Positions 18,768 through 28,802 of a DNA stretch of 34,518 nucleotides are shown one piece after another. The position numbers and the translations under genes are program-made. How positions within the stretch are numbered: the first letter of the stretch is position 1; each line of letters opens with the position of its first letter. The notes under the pieces are model-generated. The model was not told the DNA's origin, did not search any database, and saw nothing but the letters and a program-made list of their open reading frames with translations. The stretch comes from Acidobacteriota bacterium. GTDB lineage: Bacteria > Acidobacteriota > G020349885. The DNA lies in assembly GCA_020349885.1 (NCBI GenBank), contig CP070701.1:2364100-2398617 (forward strand), read 5' to 3'.

Positions 18768-19295
18768 ATGAAAAAACAGTTGATTGTAGGAATTGGTGTT
18801 CTTCTAATAGGAGCCCTGCAAAGCTGGGCAGGGGTCTCCATTGAAGATGACAGTTTTATGAAAAAGGGCCTGTTCCAAGGAAAGATGTTAGGCGACGATT
18901 GGTCGCACAAAAAGGGGGGTGGTGCGTTCTCCGTGCGGAATGCCGAGATTACTTTCTATCACAAGAAGAGCAACGGCTGGATTTCGGTCAATTCGTTTTC
19001 CATAGACGAAGATTACCGTGAAAAACCTGTTGAGGCCAACGTGGAAAATTTCCTTTGGATTAACCGCGAAATAGAATTAAGCCGAAAATCCATTACGGTG
19101 GATGGGCATAACGTTATATGGCTTGAGGCTGAGGACGAAAAAAAATACTATAAAGCCGTAAACGTCTATGTTCGCTTGTCTGATGAATACGCCTGTTGGA
19201 TAACCTACGGCAACACGCCTTCCTTTTTCTCGGAATTCCTTTCGGTTTTTGAAGGATTCCTACAAGACTTTAAAATCCTCACAGACAAACAGTAG
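18768..19295 (+). CDS. Small exported protein, AT-rich, unknown function
   Basis: 175 residues starting with a clear signal peptide (MKKQLIVGIGVLLIGALQSWAG), with GAGAGG before the ATG. The mature part is a beta-rich, charged domain with no recognised motif (GWISVNSFSIDEDY, YKAVNVYVRLSDEYACWITYG). Base composition is much lower in GC than the neighbours: 22 of 60 bases are G or C in 19021-19080 by hand count. That suggests acquisition from elsewhere or relaxed constraint. It lies 34 bases after thiC and may be co-transcribed, but nothing links it to thiamine. Confidence 0.75.
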   Translation: MKKQLIVGIGVLLIGALQSWAGVSIEDDSFMKKGLFQGKMLGDDWSHKKGGGAFSVRNAEITFYHKKSNGWISVNSFSIDEDYREKPVEANVENFLWINREIELSRKSITVDGHNVIWLEAEDEKKYYKAVNVYVRLSDEYACWITYGNTPSFFSEFLSVFEGFLQDFKILTDKQ

Positions 19296-19370
19296 CTTCT
19301 TTTCTTCTGTCATCTCCTGCCTCTGCGCTTATCCCGCGGACGACGTCCTAAAATCCGCCCCCTCTCCCCG

Positions 19371-20261
19371 TCACTCCTCCGTCTGCTCCCCCGCCCCGGC
19401 CTGCACGAGGATTTTCACGATCTCGACGAAGCCCAAATAATCCGCGAACATCAGGGCGGTTGCGCCGTGATCATCCTTCGCGTCCATGTTCGCGCCCGCG
19501 TCGACGAGGATCTTCACCGTCTCGGTGTGGCCGTACGCGGCCGCAAGGATCAGCGCGGTCTCGCCCCTTCGGGTCACGATCTCCATGTTCGCGCCCTTGT
19601 CAATCAGAGCCTTGGCCGCCTCGGCGTGGCCGCTCCTCGCCGCGTATATCAGTGCGGTGTCGCCCTTGTGGTACTCGGCGTTGTACCTGGCGTTTACGTA
19701 CGCGCCCGCGTCGAGAAGGACCTTCACCGTCTCGGTGTAACCTCTTCCCGCAGCGTATATCAACGCGGTCATGCCACGACGGGTCCTCTTGCTAACATCC
19801 GCGCCCTCGGAAATCAGGAAACGGATCGTTTCTGTATGACCTTTCGAGGCGGCGCACATCAGCGGGGTCACTCCACGCGTGTTGGTGATCGCCATGTCGG
19901 CGCCCGCGGCAATCAAGAACTTTGCCATCTCCGTGTGGCCGCCCGACACGGCGTACATCAAGGGGGTCCAGCCGCCTTCTTCCTGTTTCGCGTTCGCGTC
20001 CGCTCCCCCATCGATCAAGGTTTTTACCACTTCGGTATGGCCCTCCCGTGCCGCAACCATCAGGGCGGTTGCACCGCTTTCGTTCTTCGCATCCGCGTTC
20101 GCGCCTTTTTCAAGCAATCGCTCCACCTTGGCGGTGTCGCCTTCTTCCGCCGCGTTCAGCAGCTTTGTGTCGATGTTCCCGCCGCGCTTGGCCGGGTGGG
20201 CCGTTTGCGCGAACAGCAGGGGGAGCAAAAGCAGAATCAACGACTTCATCGGAAACTTCAT
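19371..20261 (-). CDS. Exported ankyrin-repeat protein
   Basis: About 296 residues. The start is uncertain between ATG 20267, 20261 and 20249; all give a short Lys-containing signal peptide (KSLILLLLPLLFAQTAHP). The rest is eight ankyrin repeats with the classic TALxxAAxxGHTExVKxLIDxGADxxAK pattern, for example ATALMVAAREGHTEVVKTLI and ETALILAAAYGHTETVKILV. The last repeat ends at GEQTEE. Ankyrin stacks bind proteins; an exported one probably acts in the periplasm. It follows the BamD-like gene by about 50 bases and may be the last gene of that operon. The convergent AT-rich gene ends 75 bases away. Confidence 0.85.
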   Translation of the reverse strand: MKFPMKSLILLLLPLLFAQTAHPAKRGGNIDTKLLNAAEEGDTAKVERLLEKGANADAKNESGATALMVAAREGHTEVVKTLIDGGADANAKQEEGGWTPLMYAVSGGHTEMAKFLIAAGADMAITNTRGVTPLMCAASKGHTETIRFLISEGADVSKRTRRGMTALIYAAGRGYTETVKVLLDAGAYVNARYNAEYHKGDTALIYAARSGHAEAAKALIDKGANMEIVTRRGETALILAAAYGHTETVKILVDAGANMDAKDDHGATALMFADYLGFVEIVKILVQAGAGEQTEE

Positions 20262-20313
20262 AAACATGTAAACAGAATTACGGCCAGATTGGTAGTTCTT
20301 GCACGGCCCCGCC

Positions 20314-21171
20314 TTACAGATACGGCGGCAGCACCCGCTTCCAGAACGACTGCCGGTTGGGCTTGCCGGCCAGGCGCTCCCGCGCCATCTTCGCATGCGA
20401 GGACTTCGGGTCGCGGTGGATGGTCATTTCCAGGTACTTCCGTCCTTCCTCGCGCTGACCGAGCGCCCAGAGCGTCTCGCCCAGGTAATAAAAGAACTCG
20501 GTTTCTTCAAAATATTCCTCGTAGTTTTGGAGAATTCCCTTAAATCGGTCGAGAGCCGCTTCGTATTCCACCTGGCGGTAGTAGAACTTGCCGATGGCGA
20601 ACTCGCGCTCCGCCAATTTTCGGTGGCAGAGGCGGATGCGGTGCTTCGCGGATGCTGCGTGAACGCTCTCGGGGTAGAGCCTGACGACCTTTTGAAACTC
20701 CAGGAGGGCGAACTCCGTGTCGCGGGCGTCGCGCTGAGGCGAAAGGATCCTCCTAAAGTGGCACATGCCAATCTGGTACTGGGCGTAGGCGGCCTTTTCG
20801 TGGCGCGGGTAGCGGCGCAGGAATTTGCGGTAATGGAAAATGGCTTCCATGAATCCAGTGAAGCCGCCCTGGATGTAGTGGCTGTCGCCTATGCGGAGCC
20901 GGGCGAGCGGCGTGTACACGGAATCCATGGGGCGGATCAAGAGAGCATCAAGGAAGTTGCGCGCCTGCATGGGGTGTTTTCGCTTCATCGCGTGAAGCGC
21001 TCGCTCGTAAAGCTCCTGGTTCGAGAATTTTTGATACTTGGCATAGGGCGACGCGGCGGCCTTGGCTTTCTTCCCCGCGCAGCCTTGGAACACCAGCACG
21101 GGCAGGATCACCAGAATGGTCGCCGGCAGCAGGAAGCGAAAAGGCAAGGGCTTTTGCAGGTCATCCGCCAT
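20314..21171 (-). CDS. bamD: BamD-like outer-membrane assembly lipoprotein with TPRs
   Basis: 285 residues from ATG 21171. The N-terminus has a hydrophobic segment (FLLPATILVILPVLVFQ) ending GC, a lipobox-like site with a non-standard -3 residue. Residues about 55-270 hold BamD-type TPRs: YERALHAMKRKHPMQARNFL, LRIGDSHYIQGG, YAQYQIGMCHFRR, LEFQKVVRLYPES and YYRQVEYEAALDRFKGIL. BamD is the essential lipoprotein of the beta-barrel assembly machine at the periplasmic face of the outer membrane. The length and the QIGMCHFR..RD pattern fit. It lies 22 bases downstream of rpe. A YfiO/BamD paralogue or a generic TPR lipoprotein remains possible. Confidence 0.8.
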   Translation of the reverse strand: MADDLQKPLPFRFLLPATILVILPVLVFQGCAGKKAKAAASPYAKYQKFSNQELYERALHAMKRKHPMQARNFLDALLIRPMDSVYTPLARLRIGDSHYIQGGFTGFMEAIFHYRKFLRRYPRHEKAAYAQYQIGMCHFRRILSPQRDARDTEFALLEFQKVVRLYPESVHAASAKHRIRLCHRKLAEREFAIGKFYYRQVEYEAALDRFKGILQNYEEYFEETEFFYYLGETLWALGQREEGRKYLEMTIHRDPKSSHAKMARERLAGKPNRQSFWKRVLPPYL

Positions 21172-21193
21172 GACGGCTGGAACCGATAACCAA

Positions 21194-21925
21194 TTACTTT
21201 CGTTGGGCTTCGGCGCGCAGCCGCCGCACAGCCTCCGCCGGATCGGGTGCACCGAAGACGGAGGAGCCGGCCACGACGATGCTGACGCCGGCCTTAACCG
21301 CGTCGCGCACGTTCGCTTCCCCAAGGCCGCCGTCCATCTCAATGGGAATGGAACGCTTGCGCGCCCGGAGAAGTTTCCTCAGCGCCTTCGCCTTATCGAG
21401 GGTTGAGGGAATGAATTTTTGTCCGCCGAAGCCGGGATTGACCGACATCAAAAGAATGAAATCAGTGTCATCCAGCACGGGTTCGAGGAGGGAAACGGCC
21501 GTCGAGGGGTTCACGGCCGCACCCGCCTGGGTGCCCAGGGAACGGATGAGATGGAGCGTGCGGTGGAGATGGGGGCATGCCTCGCAATGCACGGAAACCA
21601 TGGCGGCGCCGGCCTCGACGAAGACGGGGATGTAGCGGTCGGGCTCCTCGATCATCAGGTGCACGTCGAGGGGAAGCGAGGTGACACGGCGGAGCGCCTC
21701 GACCACGGGCGGCCCTATCGTAAGGTTCGGCGCGAAGTGGCCGTCCATGATGTCCACGTGGAGGAGCGCGGCACCCCCCTCCTCGACGCGGCGCACCTCT
21801 TCGGCGAGGTGCGCGAAGTCCGCCGAGAGAATGGAAGGCGCGATGCGAACCCGCTTCCCGGTTCCTGCACCTGGGTTTGTTCGAGCCAACGGGCCGGCCC
21901 GCGTCTTGCCTTTTTTCTGCTTCAT
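21194..21925 (-). CDS. rpe: Ribulose-phosphate 3-epimerase
   Basis: Interconverts ribulose 5-phosphate and xylulose 5-phosphate in the pentose phosphate pathway, using a divalent metal, in the cytoplasm. 243 residues. Family signatures are IAPSILSADF (28-37), HVDIMDGHFAPN (56-67, metal His56 and catalytic Asp58), DVHLMIE (87-93, His89), MSVNPGFGGQ (160-169) and IEMDGGL (195-201, second catalytic Asp198). About 25 extra basic residues precede the usual start. The ATG at 21925 is supported by its ATGA overlap with the stop of the upstream PASTA gene. Confidence 0.96.
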   Translation of the reverse strand: MKQKKGKTRAGPLARTNPGAGTGKRVRIAPSILSADFAHLAEEVRRVEEGGAALLHVDIMDGHFAPNLTIGPPVVEALRRVTSLPLDVHLMIEEPDRYIPVFVEAGAAMVSVHCEACPHLHRTLHLIRSLGTQAGAAVNPSTAVSLLEPVLDDTDFILLMSVNPGFGGQKFIPSTLDKAKALRKLLRARKRSIPIEMDGGLGEANVRDAVKAGVSIVVAGSSVFGAPDPAEAVRRLRAEAQRK

Positions 21926-22731
21926 TGCGCCACCCGTAGCGCAAGGGAATCGCCCCGGCGGAACCGCACGCCCCCCGCCGGGTACTGGGATATCACGAGG
22001 CCGCGCTTCCCCGGAAGGCGCCGGTATTCGACCTGCGCTGAAAGGTCGGCACGGGTCAACACCTCCTGGGCGGCTGGCAGGGGCAGGCCGACCAGGCGCG
22101 GCATCCGATAAAACTGCGGAGCCGGGCCGCGGCTTACCACAAGGCGCACCGGCGAATCGCGAAACAGGGCCGTTCCCGCGGGCGGCTCCTGCGCAATGAC
22201 GACGTTTTCGGCGGCCTCGTTCGAGGAGAGCCGGTAGACCCGCCCCAGAGCCAAGTGGTTTTCCTTAAGCCGTTGCCGAGCTTCGGTAAGCAGCATTCCC
22301 GCAAGGGACGGCGCCTCGATCTTGGGGTTGCCCAAGCTTACGACCACAGACAGGGATTGGCCGCGCCTGACGGGAAAACCATCTTGGGGGTTCTGCTCAA
22401 GAATCTGGCCCTCTGGTGCGTCCGCGCTCGGCCGACGGTAAGACTCGACCACCCGGAGGCCAACGCCGAGCGCAAGCGCCTGCGCTTCCTCGAATGCGAG
22501 ACCAACTACGTCGGGCACGGCCACCGTGTCGGCCGACCGGATGAACGCCTGCAAACTAAACCATGCGCTCGCGGCGTAGATGCCCATGATAGCCCCGGCC
22601 CAGAGAAGAAATTGAAGGCATTGGCTCCACCAGGGAAGCTGCTTCCCGGATCCGGAATCTTTCGACTCGGTGCTTTCCCCGACGGCATCGGGATCGGAAG
22701 GCGTATCGGTAGCGTTCGGCTCCTTACCCAT
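21922..22731 (-). CDS. Membrane-anchored protein with three PASTA domains
   Basis: 269 residues from ATG 22731; a longer open frame is ignored because it would run through the promoter. A short acidic cytoplasmic segment is followed by one membrane helix (about 36-58, LWAGAIMGIYAASAWFSL). Three extracytoplasmic PASTA domains follow (VPDVVGLAFEEAQALA; APSLAGMLLTEARQRL; MPRLVGLPLPAAQEVL). PASTA domains bind peptidoglycan fragments or beta-lactam-like ligands. Here no kinase or transpeptidase domain is attached, so the role may be wall sensing or structural. The stop overlaps rpe by 4 bases. Confidence 0.88.
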   Translation of the reverse strand: MGKEPNATDTPSDPDAVGESTESKDSGSGKQLPWWSQCLQFLLWAGAIMGIYAASAWFSLQAFIRSADTVAVPDVVGLAFEEAQALALGVGLRVVESYRRPSADAPEGQILEQNPQDGFPVRRGQSLSVVVSLGNPKIEAPSLAGMLLTEARQRLKENHLALGRVYRLSSNEAAENVVIAQEPPAGTALFRDSPVRLVVSRGPAPQFYRMPRLVGLPLPAAQEVLTRADLSAQVEYRRLPGKRGLVISQYPAGGVRFRRGDSLALRVAQ

Positions 22732-22740
22732 GGCAGGGCG

Positions 22741-22770
22741 ATTGTAGCACAGCCTCAGAGAGGGGCGCAA
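22741..22770 (-). promoter_or_regulatory. Promoter of the PASTA-rpe-bamD-ankyrin run
   Basis: On the minus strand TACAAT (22746-22741, 5 of 6 to consensus) is preceded by TGC, an extended -10. TTGCGC (22770-22765) lies 18 bases upstream as a weak -35. The -10 ends 9 bases before the ATG at 22731, predicting a start of transcription only 2-4 bases before the gene. There is no room for a ribosome site, so the mRNA would be nearly leaderless. Confidence 0.5.
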
Positions 22771-22918
22771 AGACCGGACGGGAAAAGTAACACAAATAAT
22801 CTTGTGTAAGTTCCAGCCGCTCGTTTTTCCGCTTCACGCCCATCCGCTTGACGCTGTTTCCGACAATGAGGTCTGTCCCAATGTGTCAGGGTAAACTTCG
22901 CCGCGGAGCTCTTGCCGC

Positions 22919-25027
22919 TTACGCCGGCTTCCCGTACAAGCGACGGTAGCGTTCGTAGTGCGTGGTGACGCGCTTGACGTAGCGGCGGGTCTCGCCGAGC
23001 GGGATGTCGTCGACGAAAACCTCAACATCTTCGCTTCCGAGCTCGCGCCACCAGCGGGCGGCGCGGTTGGGGCCGCCGTTGTAGGCGGCCAGGGCCAGCT
23101 CCACGCGCCCGTCGAAGCGCTTGAGCATGCCCGCAAGGTACTCGGTCCCGAAATCAATGCTTTTGTCCGGCTCGTAAAGGAGTGCAAGGCGGTAAGGTTC
23201 CTTGAGTTTGCGGGCAATCTGCCGCCCGGTGCCCGGCATGAGCTGCATCAGCCCACGCGCCCCGGAGCGCGACACGGCCCTCGGGTCAAAGGAGCTCTCC
23301 TGCTGGATGACTGCGGCCACCAGGAGCGGATCGAGGCGGCGCGCCCGGGCATGGGAAACGATGGAGTCCCAGAAAAGAAGCGGATACATCGCGCGCATCG
23401 TGTCTTCGGAGATGCGCCCGTGGAGCGCGCGGAGCGTCATGCCCGGCTGCGCCGCGGCTTGGTTAAACGCGGAAAGCGCCACCCGGACATCGCCCACCTC
23501 GGCTTCCAGCCGAGTCTTGAGAAGCCATAAATCCGCGTCGCCGGGCTTTTCCTCTAGAAGAAGCCCCAGCCACAAGCGCGCCTCGTCGAGAAGGCCGAGC
23601 CACCGGAGCGTTTCCACACCGTCTGAAAGGCTAAGCAACATGGGATTCCGCCCGGCCTCAGTCTCGTGAATCGGAGGAAGGGGAAGCGGAGATTCCTCAA
23701 GCTTGCTTGCACGAGCAAGCCGCAGCCGGCTGCGGACGCCGTAGTAGTGGTCGGGAAAATCTTCGGCAATGCGGGCGAAGCGCTCCAGTGATTCCTCCCG
23801 GCGCCCCTGGGCGGCGAGCGCGTCGGCGAGCCAGAACTCCGCCCGCAGGCGCTCCTCCCAGCGGAGCACGGCGTTCTCTTCGAGCGAGAGATAATTTTCC
23901 AGAAAGAGACCTGCCTGCGCCGGGGCGTCGTTTCGAAGGGCGCGCCACGCGAGCGTCCAGAGGGCCTGCCCGCGGTCCTCGGTGCGCTCGGCGTGCGCCG
24001 CGACGCGCTCGAGAATACTTCCGGCTTCTTTTTCGCGCTCCCGCGCGAGGGCGAACGCCGCCTTGGCCCACCAGAGATCGCGCGGCTCGCTCCGGAGGGT
24101 TTTCTCCAACGCCGCGGCGTATTTCCCCATGGAGCGGAGCCTTCGATAGCACCGGGCCTCAACGTAGCAACTTCGCGGTGAGGAGGAGCGCCGCAGCGCC
24201 GGGAGCGCCTTCGTATACAAACCGCGGTGATAGAGACAGAGGCCTTCCACCTCCCAGTCGGAAGAAGTCCTCCGGTCAAGGCGCGCGAGGGCTTCGAGCG
24301 CCTCCGCGAAGCGGCGGTCTTCCGCGAGGGCGTGCGCCCGCGCCCGCCAGAAGGCTTCATTAAGTGTGTGCTCGAACGCTTCATCCTGGAGCAGGGGCTC
24401 GAAGCGGCGCGCGGTTTTCGTCGCGGCGAAGGAGGTCAAAATCTCGCGCGCCAGTGCGTGCGCCTCCTCGATGCAGCCTTGCTCCCGATAGGCCTCCGCC
24501 GCGCGCCCGAGCCAGAGCGCTCGCGCCGCTTCGCCAAGCGGCGCGTCCGCGATGCGGCGGTGCGCCTCGGGCACGCGGCCTAGGCGAAGCATGGCCTCCA
24601 CCGCACGCTCGAACATCGGGCGCCGGAGCGCGGGAGTGTCTCGCGTCCCCTCCGCGAGCGCCGCCGCTTCTTCCGGGCGCCCCAGAAGAAGCAGAATCTC
24701 CGTCCGCAAAAGAAGCGCGAACGCCGCGAGCGGACTCCCCTCCACGGCGGGGTGCTCGAAATCCCCGAGCGCCTCTTCAAGGCGCTCCTCGCCCAGAAAA
24801 TAGTAGCCCCTCAAAAAATACGCCGGGCCCTGCTCCTCCAAGGGAGCGTCCGCAAGAAATCGCTCGATGCGAAGAAGGCCCTCCCGCGGTCCCCCCACAA
24901 GTTCCCCGTAGGTGGGAAGGCCGGCCCCGCTTAAGCCCGGCAGGGGAGCCAGGAGCGCCGCGCCCAGCATGCCTACGCTCAGGGCCGCCGCCGCTACGTT
25001 TGCTACGATGGAATGTCGTCCGCTCAC
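22919..25027 (-). CDS. slt: Soluble lytic murein transglycosylase (Slt family 1)
   Basis: Cleaves glycan strands of peptidoglycan to 1,6-anhydro products in the periplasm. 702 residues from GTG 25027. The N-terminus is hydrophobic (about 8-35, a signal or anchor). A long superhelix of TPR-like pairs covers about 40-540. The C-terminal goose-lysozyme-like SLT domain spans about 555-690. It has VIQQESSFDPRAVS with catalytic Glu577, GARGLMQLMPGT, and LALAAYNGGPNR followed by RRYVKRV. Length is near the E. coli Slt70 size. It lies 79 bases after the GAF-like gene in the same direction. The start is only moderately sure because no strong ribosome site is seen. Confidence 0.92.
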   Translation of the reverse strand: MSGRHSIVANVAAAALSVGMLGAALLAPLPGLSGAGLPTYGELVGGPREGLLRIERFLADAPLEEQGPAYFLRGYYFLGEERLEEALGDFEHPAVEGSPLAAFALLLRTEILLLLGRPEEAAALAEGTRDTPALRRPMFERAVEAMLRLGRVPEAHRRIADAPLGEAARALWLGRAAEAYREQGCIEEAHALAREILTSFAATKTARRFEPLLQDEAFEHTLNEAFWRARAHALAEDRRFAEALEALARLDRRTSSDWEVEGLCLYHRGLYTKALPALRRSSSPRSCYVEARCYRRLRSMGKYAAALEKTLRSEPRDLWWAKAAFALAREREKEAGSILERVAAHAERTEDRGQALWTLAWRALRNDAPAQAGLFLENYLSLEENAVLRWEERLRAEFWLADALAAQGRREESLERFARIAEDFPDHYYGVRSRLRLARASKLEESPLPLPPIHETEAGRNPMLLSLSDGVETLRWLGLLDEARLWLGLLLEEKPGDADLWLLKTRLEAEVGDVRVALSAFNQAAAQPGMTLRALHGRISEDTMRAMYPLLFWDSIVSHARARRLDPLLVAAVIQQESSFDPRAVSRSGARGLMQLMPGTGRQIARKLKEPYRLALLYEPDKSIDFGTEYLAGMLKRFDGRVELALAAYNGGPNRAARWWRELGSEDVEVFVDDIPLGETRRYVKRVTTHYERYRRLYGKPA

Positions 25028-25059
25028 GCTGTTTCGCTCGCGCCCGCCGCCCCTGCCTC

Positions 25060-25079
25060 GTCCCGCTCCAAGGCGGGAC
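25060..25079. repeat. Perfect 7-bp inverted repeat between GAF-like gene and slt
   Basis: GTCCCGC-TCCAAG-GCGGGAC is a GC-rich stem of seven with a loop of six. It lies between the GAF-like stop (25107) and the slt start (25027). No T-run follows on the minus strand, so it may reduce read-through, protect mRNA, or be an operator rather than a classical terminator. Confidence 0.45.
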
Positions 25080-25106
25080 TCCGTCCGCAGGTAAGGCGGT
25101 TCCTGT

Positions 25107-26585
25107 TCAGGATTTGTGGGGATAGTCGCCGAGCGCCGAGGCGATGCCGCCGGCCAGGTTCGCTACCAACTCTTCGTAGAAGTAGTCCCTCTGGGCCATG
25201 ATGCTCGCCGGAATGCGCTCCTTGTACACCTTGAGGCTTCGATCGATGTCGTCCTTCAAGCGGTTGTAAATGTCGCGCTTCTTTCGCCCGGCTGTGACCT
25301 TCTCCTCGTTGTAGAGCTTGATCTCGGAAATGAGAAGCCGCGCGAAACGCCGCGCTTCCTCGTGCTCCTCGCCCTCGACCCCCGGAGCCGGAAACGCCTG
25401 GGTGACGGGAGCTGCCGCTGGCGGTTGTGGCTCGTCGGCCGCCGCCGGTTGTGGCTCGTCAGCCGCCGCCGGCTCTTCAAAGGAAATTTCCTCTTCCACC
25501 GCGGCCGTGTCCTGCCCGCCAAAGTCATCCTCCGCGGCGCGGGTGAGCTCCTCGTCAAAGCCTTTGGTGAAGGTAACGGGTGCCTTGGCGCGAGTCGGAG
25601 GTGGCGGAGGAGAGAGAGGCGGTGCGGCAGCCGGGGGGGCCGGCGGAGGCGGCGTAGGCATGGTGTCCACGTCTGCGCTCCCCAGTTCAAACTCCTTGCC
25701 GCCCGAAATGACGGTCGGCGCTGGCGCCTCAGGCTGTTCGTCCGCGAAAGAGCCCTCCTCGTCCACTCCTGCCCCACCTGGAGGGCCGGGGGCCTCGGCA
25801 GGGGGAGGGCCTTCCTCACCCAGGTCGAGCGCCAAATCATCTTCCGGAGCCTGCTGTTGCAGTGCTTCCGGCCCGGCCTCAAAGCGATATCCAACGACCA
25901 AAGGCGTTTTGGAACGGACGCTGATCAGGTCCACCGCCATGCCCGTAAGCTGGGTGAGGACGGCAAGCGCCTCGGGGTCGAGCTTGCCGCCCGGGGCGCC
26001 GTTATCGGCGTAAAGGATGGCGGCGACGCGGTTCTTCGCCACAATCGGAAAGCCGGCCACGACCGTGGGCGTGCCGCCCATCTTGCCGAGAAACTCCGCG
26101 TTGCCCGAAAATCTGTCGGGCGGGCCCACGTAGGCGCACGGCGTGTCGCGCACCACCTTGAAGAGCGTGTCCTTCGCGACGGGAACTTGAATTTTCTTGA
26201 TATCGTTGTCGGTGAAGGCACCGGAAAAGCCGAAGGCCTTCCAGCCCATCATCCGGTCCTGCTTGAAAACAAAAAGGGCTACCCGCGCGGCGAATTGGGC
26301 CGACTGCTCCACGGCGGGGGTGAGGACGTTGACCTGGCTGCGGCCCTGCTCGATGGGAAGAAGCGCCCGGCGGAGGGCCGGAAGGAGCGACGCGCCTTCC
26401 CCGGGCGCGGGGGCCGGCTCGGAAGGAAGAAGGGGCTTGACCTCCGTTTCGTCCAAATCGACGCGCAGGCCGTCGAGGCGCTCCAAGGCTTGCGAGAGGT
26501 CGCCCTTGAGGCTGGCCACAAGCTGTGTGGCCGCCTCTCGGACTTTGCTGGAAATCAAAGCGTTCAGCTTGTCAATATCCGCCAT
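25107..26585 (-). CDS. GAF-like sensory protein with conserved C-terminal helical block
   Basis: 492 residues, no signal peptide. The N-terminal 60 residues are helical (ISSKVREAATQLVASLKGDLSQAL). A GAF-like fold spans about 75-235: ARVALFVFKQDRMMGWKAFGF, a variable loop, GGTPTVVAGFPIVAKNRVAAILYADN, then LTQLTGMAVDLI. A long acidic, Pro/Ala-rich linker (about 250-405) follows. The end (about 410-492) is a helical block, EEARRFARLLISEIKLYNEEKV then RDIYNRLKDDIDRSLKVY, often seen at the end of such proteins in Acidobacteriota (from memory). It may be a cytoplasmic sensor or scaffold; no output enzyme is attached. AGAGGA precedes the ATG. Confidence 0.8.
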   Translation of the reverse strand: MADIDKLNALISSKVREAATQLVASLKGDLSQALERLDGLRVDLDETEVKPLLPSEPAPAPGEGASLLPALRRALLPIEQGRSQVNVLTPAVEQSAQFAARVALFVFKQDRMMGWKAFGFSGAFTDNDIKKIQVPVAKDTLFKVVRDTPCAYVGPPDRFSGNAEFLGKMGGTPTVVAGFPIVAKNRVAAILYADNGAPGGKLDPEALAVLTQLTGMAVDLISVRSKTPLVVGYRFEAGPEALQQQAPEDDLALDLGEEGPPPAEAPGPPGGAGVDEEGSFADEQPEAPAPTVISGGKEFELGSADVDTMPTPPPPAPPAAAPPLSPPPPPTRAKAPVTFTKGFDEELTRAAEDDFGGQDTAAVEEEISFEEPAAADEPQPAAADEPQPPAAAPVTQAFPAPGVEGEEHEEARRFARLLISEIKLYNEEKVTAGRKKRDIYNRLKDDIDRSLKVYKERIPASIMAQRDYFYEELVANLAGGIASALGDYPHKS

Positions 26586-26623
26586 CGTCCTGTATCCTCT
26601 TGTCCGCCTTGCATTTTCCCTTC

Positions 26624-26653
26624 ATGATGCACGACCCCTCCATGGCTTGTCAA
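26624..26653 (-). promoter_or_regulatory. Promoter of the GAF-like/slt operon
   Basis: On the minus strand a perfect TTGACA (26653-26648) is followed after 18 bases by CATCAT (26629-26624, 4 of 6). This gives a leader of about 30 bases with an AGAGGA ribosome site before the ATG at 26585. It is back to back with the guaB promoter: the two -35 boxes are 9 bases apart. Confidence 0.45.
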
Positions 26654-26662
26654 GCTTTCCGC

Positions 26663-26691
26663 TTGCTTCCTTGCCTGGTTTTTACTATGCT
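26663..26691 (+). promoter_or_regulatory. guaB promoter predicting a leaderless transcript
   Basis: TTGCTT (26663-26668), 17 bases, TATGCT (26686-26691, 4 of 6). The -10 ends 5 bases before the ATG at 26697, so the predicted first transcribed base is at or next to the start codon. No Shine-Dalgarno sequence is visible, which agrees with a leaderless mRNA. Confidence 0.45.
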
Positions 26692-26696
26692 TAAAC

Positions 26697-28166
<1,470 letters not shown>

Positions 28167-28175
28167 AAATTGACT

Positions 28176-28802
28176 ATGAGCATGCGCGCAACCGTCGCTC
28201 TCCTCACGATGTGCGCCGCGCTGCCCCTGTTCTGCGCGAAAGCCGACATAGAGGAAAAAAAGGAAAAGCCCCGCGACTTGCCCGAGCTTCAGGCGGGGAC
28301 GCCGACGCTCATCAAGATCGCCAAAGGAGAAAAAGCCATGGGATTCACTCTGAAAAGCTCCGTGTTCGGGCACGAGGGGATGATTCCCTCAAAATATACC
28401 TGCGACGCCGAGGACGTCTCGCCGCCCCTGAGCTGGGAAAATCCGCCCGAGGGCACTAAGAGTTTTTCCCTGATCTCCGACGATCCCGACGCCCCCGTGG
28501 GCACGTGGGTGCACTGGGTGGTGTGGGGAATTCCCCCGGACGCGCGGTCGCTGCCCGAGGGAGTGATACCCGACGAGGCGCTCGAAAGCGGCGCCCGGCA
28601 GGGCAAGACCGACTTCGGGCGCGTGGGCTACGGCGGCCCGTGCCCCCCGTCGGGGACGCACCGCTACTTCTTCAAGCTCTACGCCCTCGACTCGGAAATC
28701 GCCCCTCCCGCCCGGGCGACGAAGAAGGAGCTTCTTGAGGCGATGAAAGGGCACGTTCTCGAAGAGGCCGTGCTGATGGGGAAATACAAGAGGAAGCGGT
28801 AA
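28176..28802 (+). CDS. Exported PEBP-family (YbhB/YbcL-like) protein
   Basis: 208 residues. ATG 28176 is preferred over TTG 28170. A signal peptide is likely (ATVALLTMCAALPLFCAKA), followed by a charged spacer and the PEBP domain (about 50-206). Family marks are VSPPLSWENPPEGTKSF, DDPDAPVGTWVHWVVWGIP and GPCPPSGTHRYFFKLYALD, the anion-binding pocket. Bacterial members have no settled function; kinase-inhibitor annotations are by homology only. It is encoded 9 bases after guaB. Its stop codon directly abuts the stop of the convergent anti-sigma gene with no base between. Confidence 0.88.
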   Translation: MSMRATVALLTMCAALPLFCAKADIEEKKEKPRDLPELQAGTPTLIKIAKGEKAMGFTLKSSVFGHEGMIPSKYTCDAEDVSPPLSWENPPEGTKSFSLISDDPDAPVGTWVHWVVWGIPPDARSLPEGVIPDEALESGARQGKTDFGRVGYGGPCPPSGTHRYFFKLYALDSEIAPPARATKKELLEAMKGHVLEEAVLMGKYKRKR

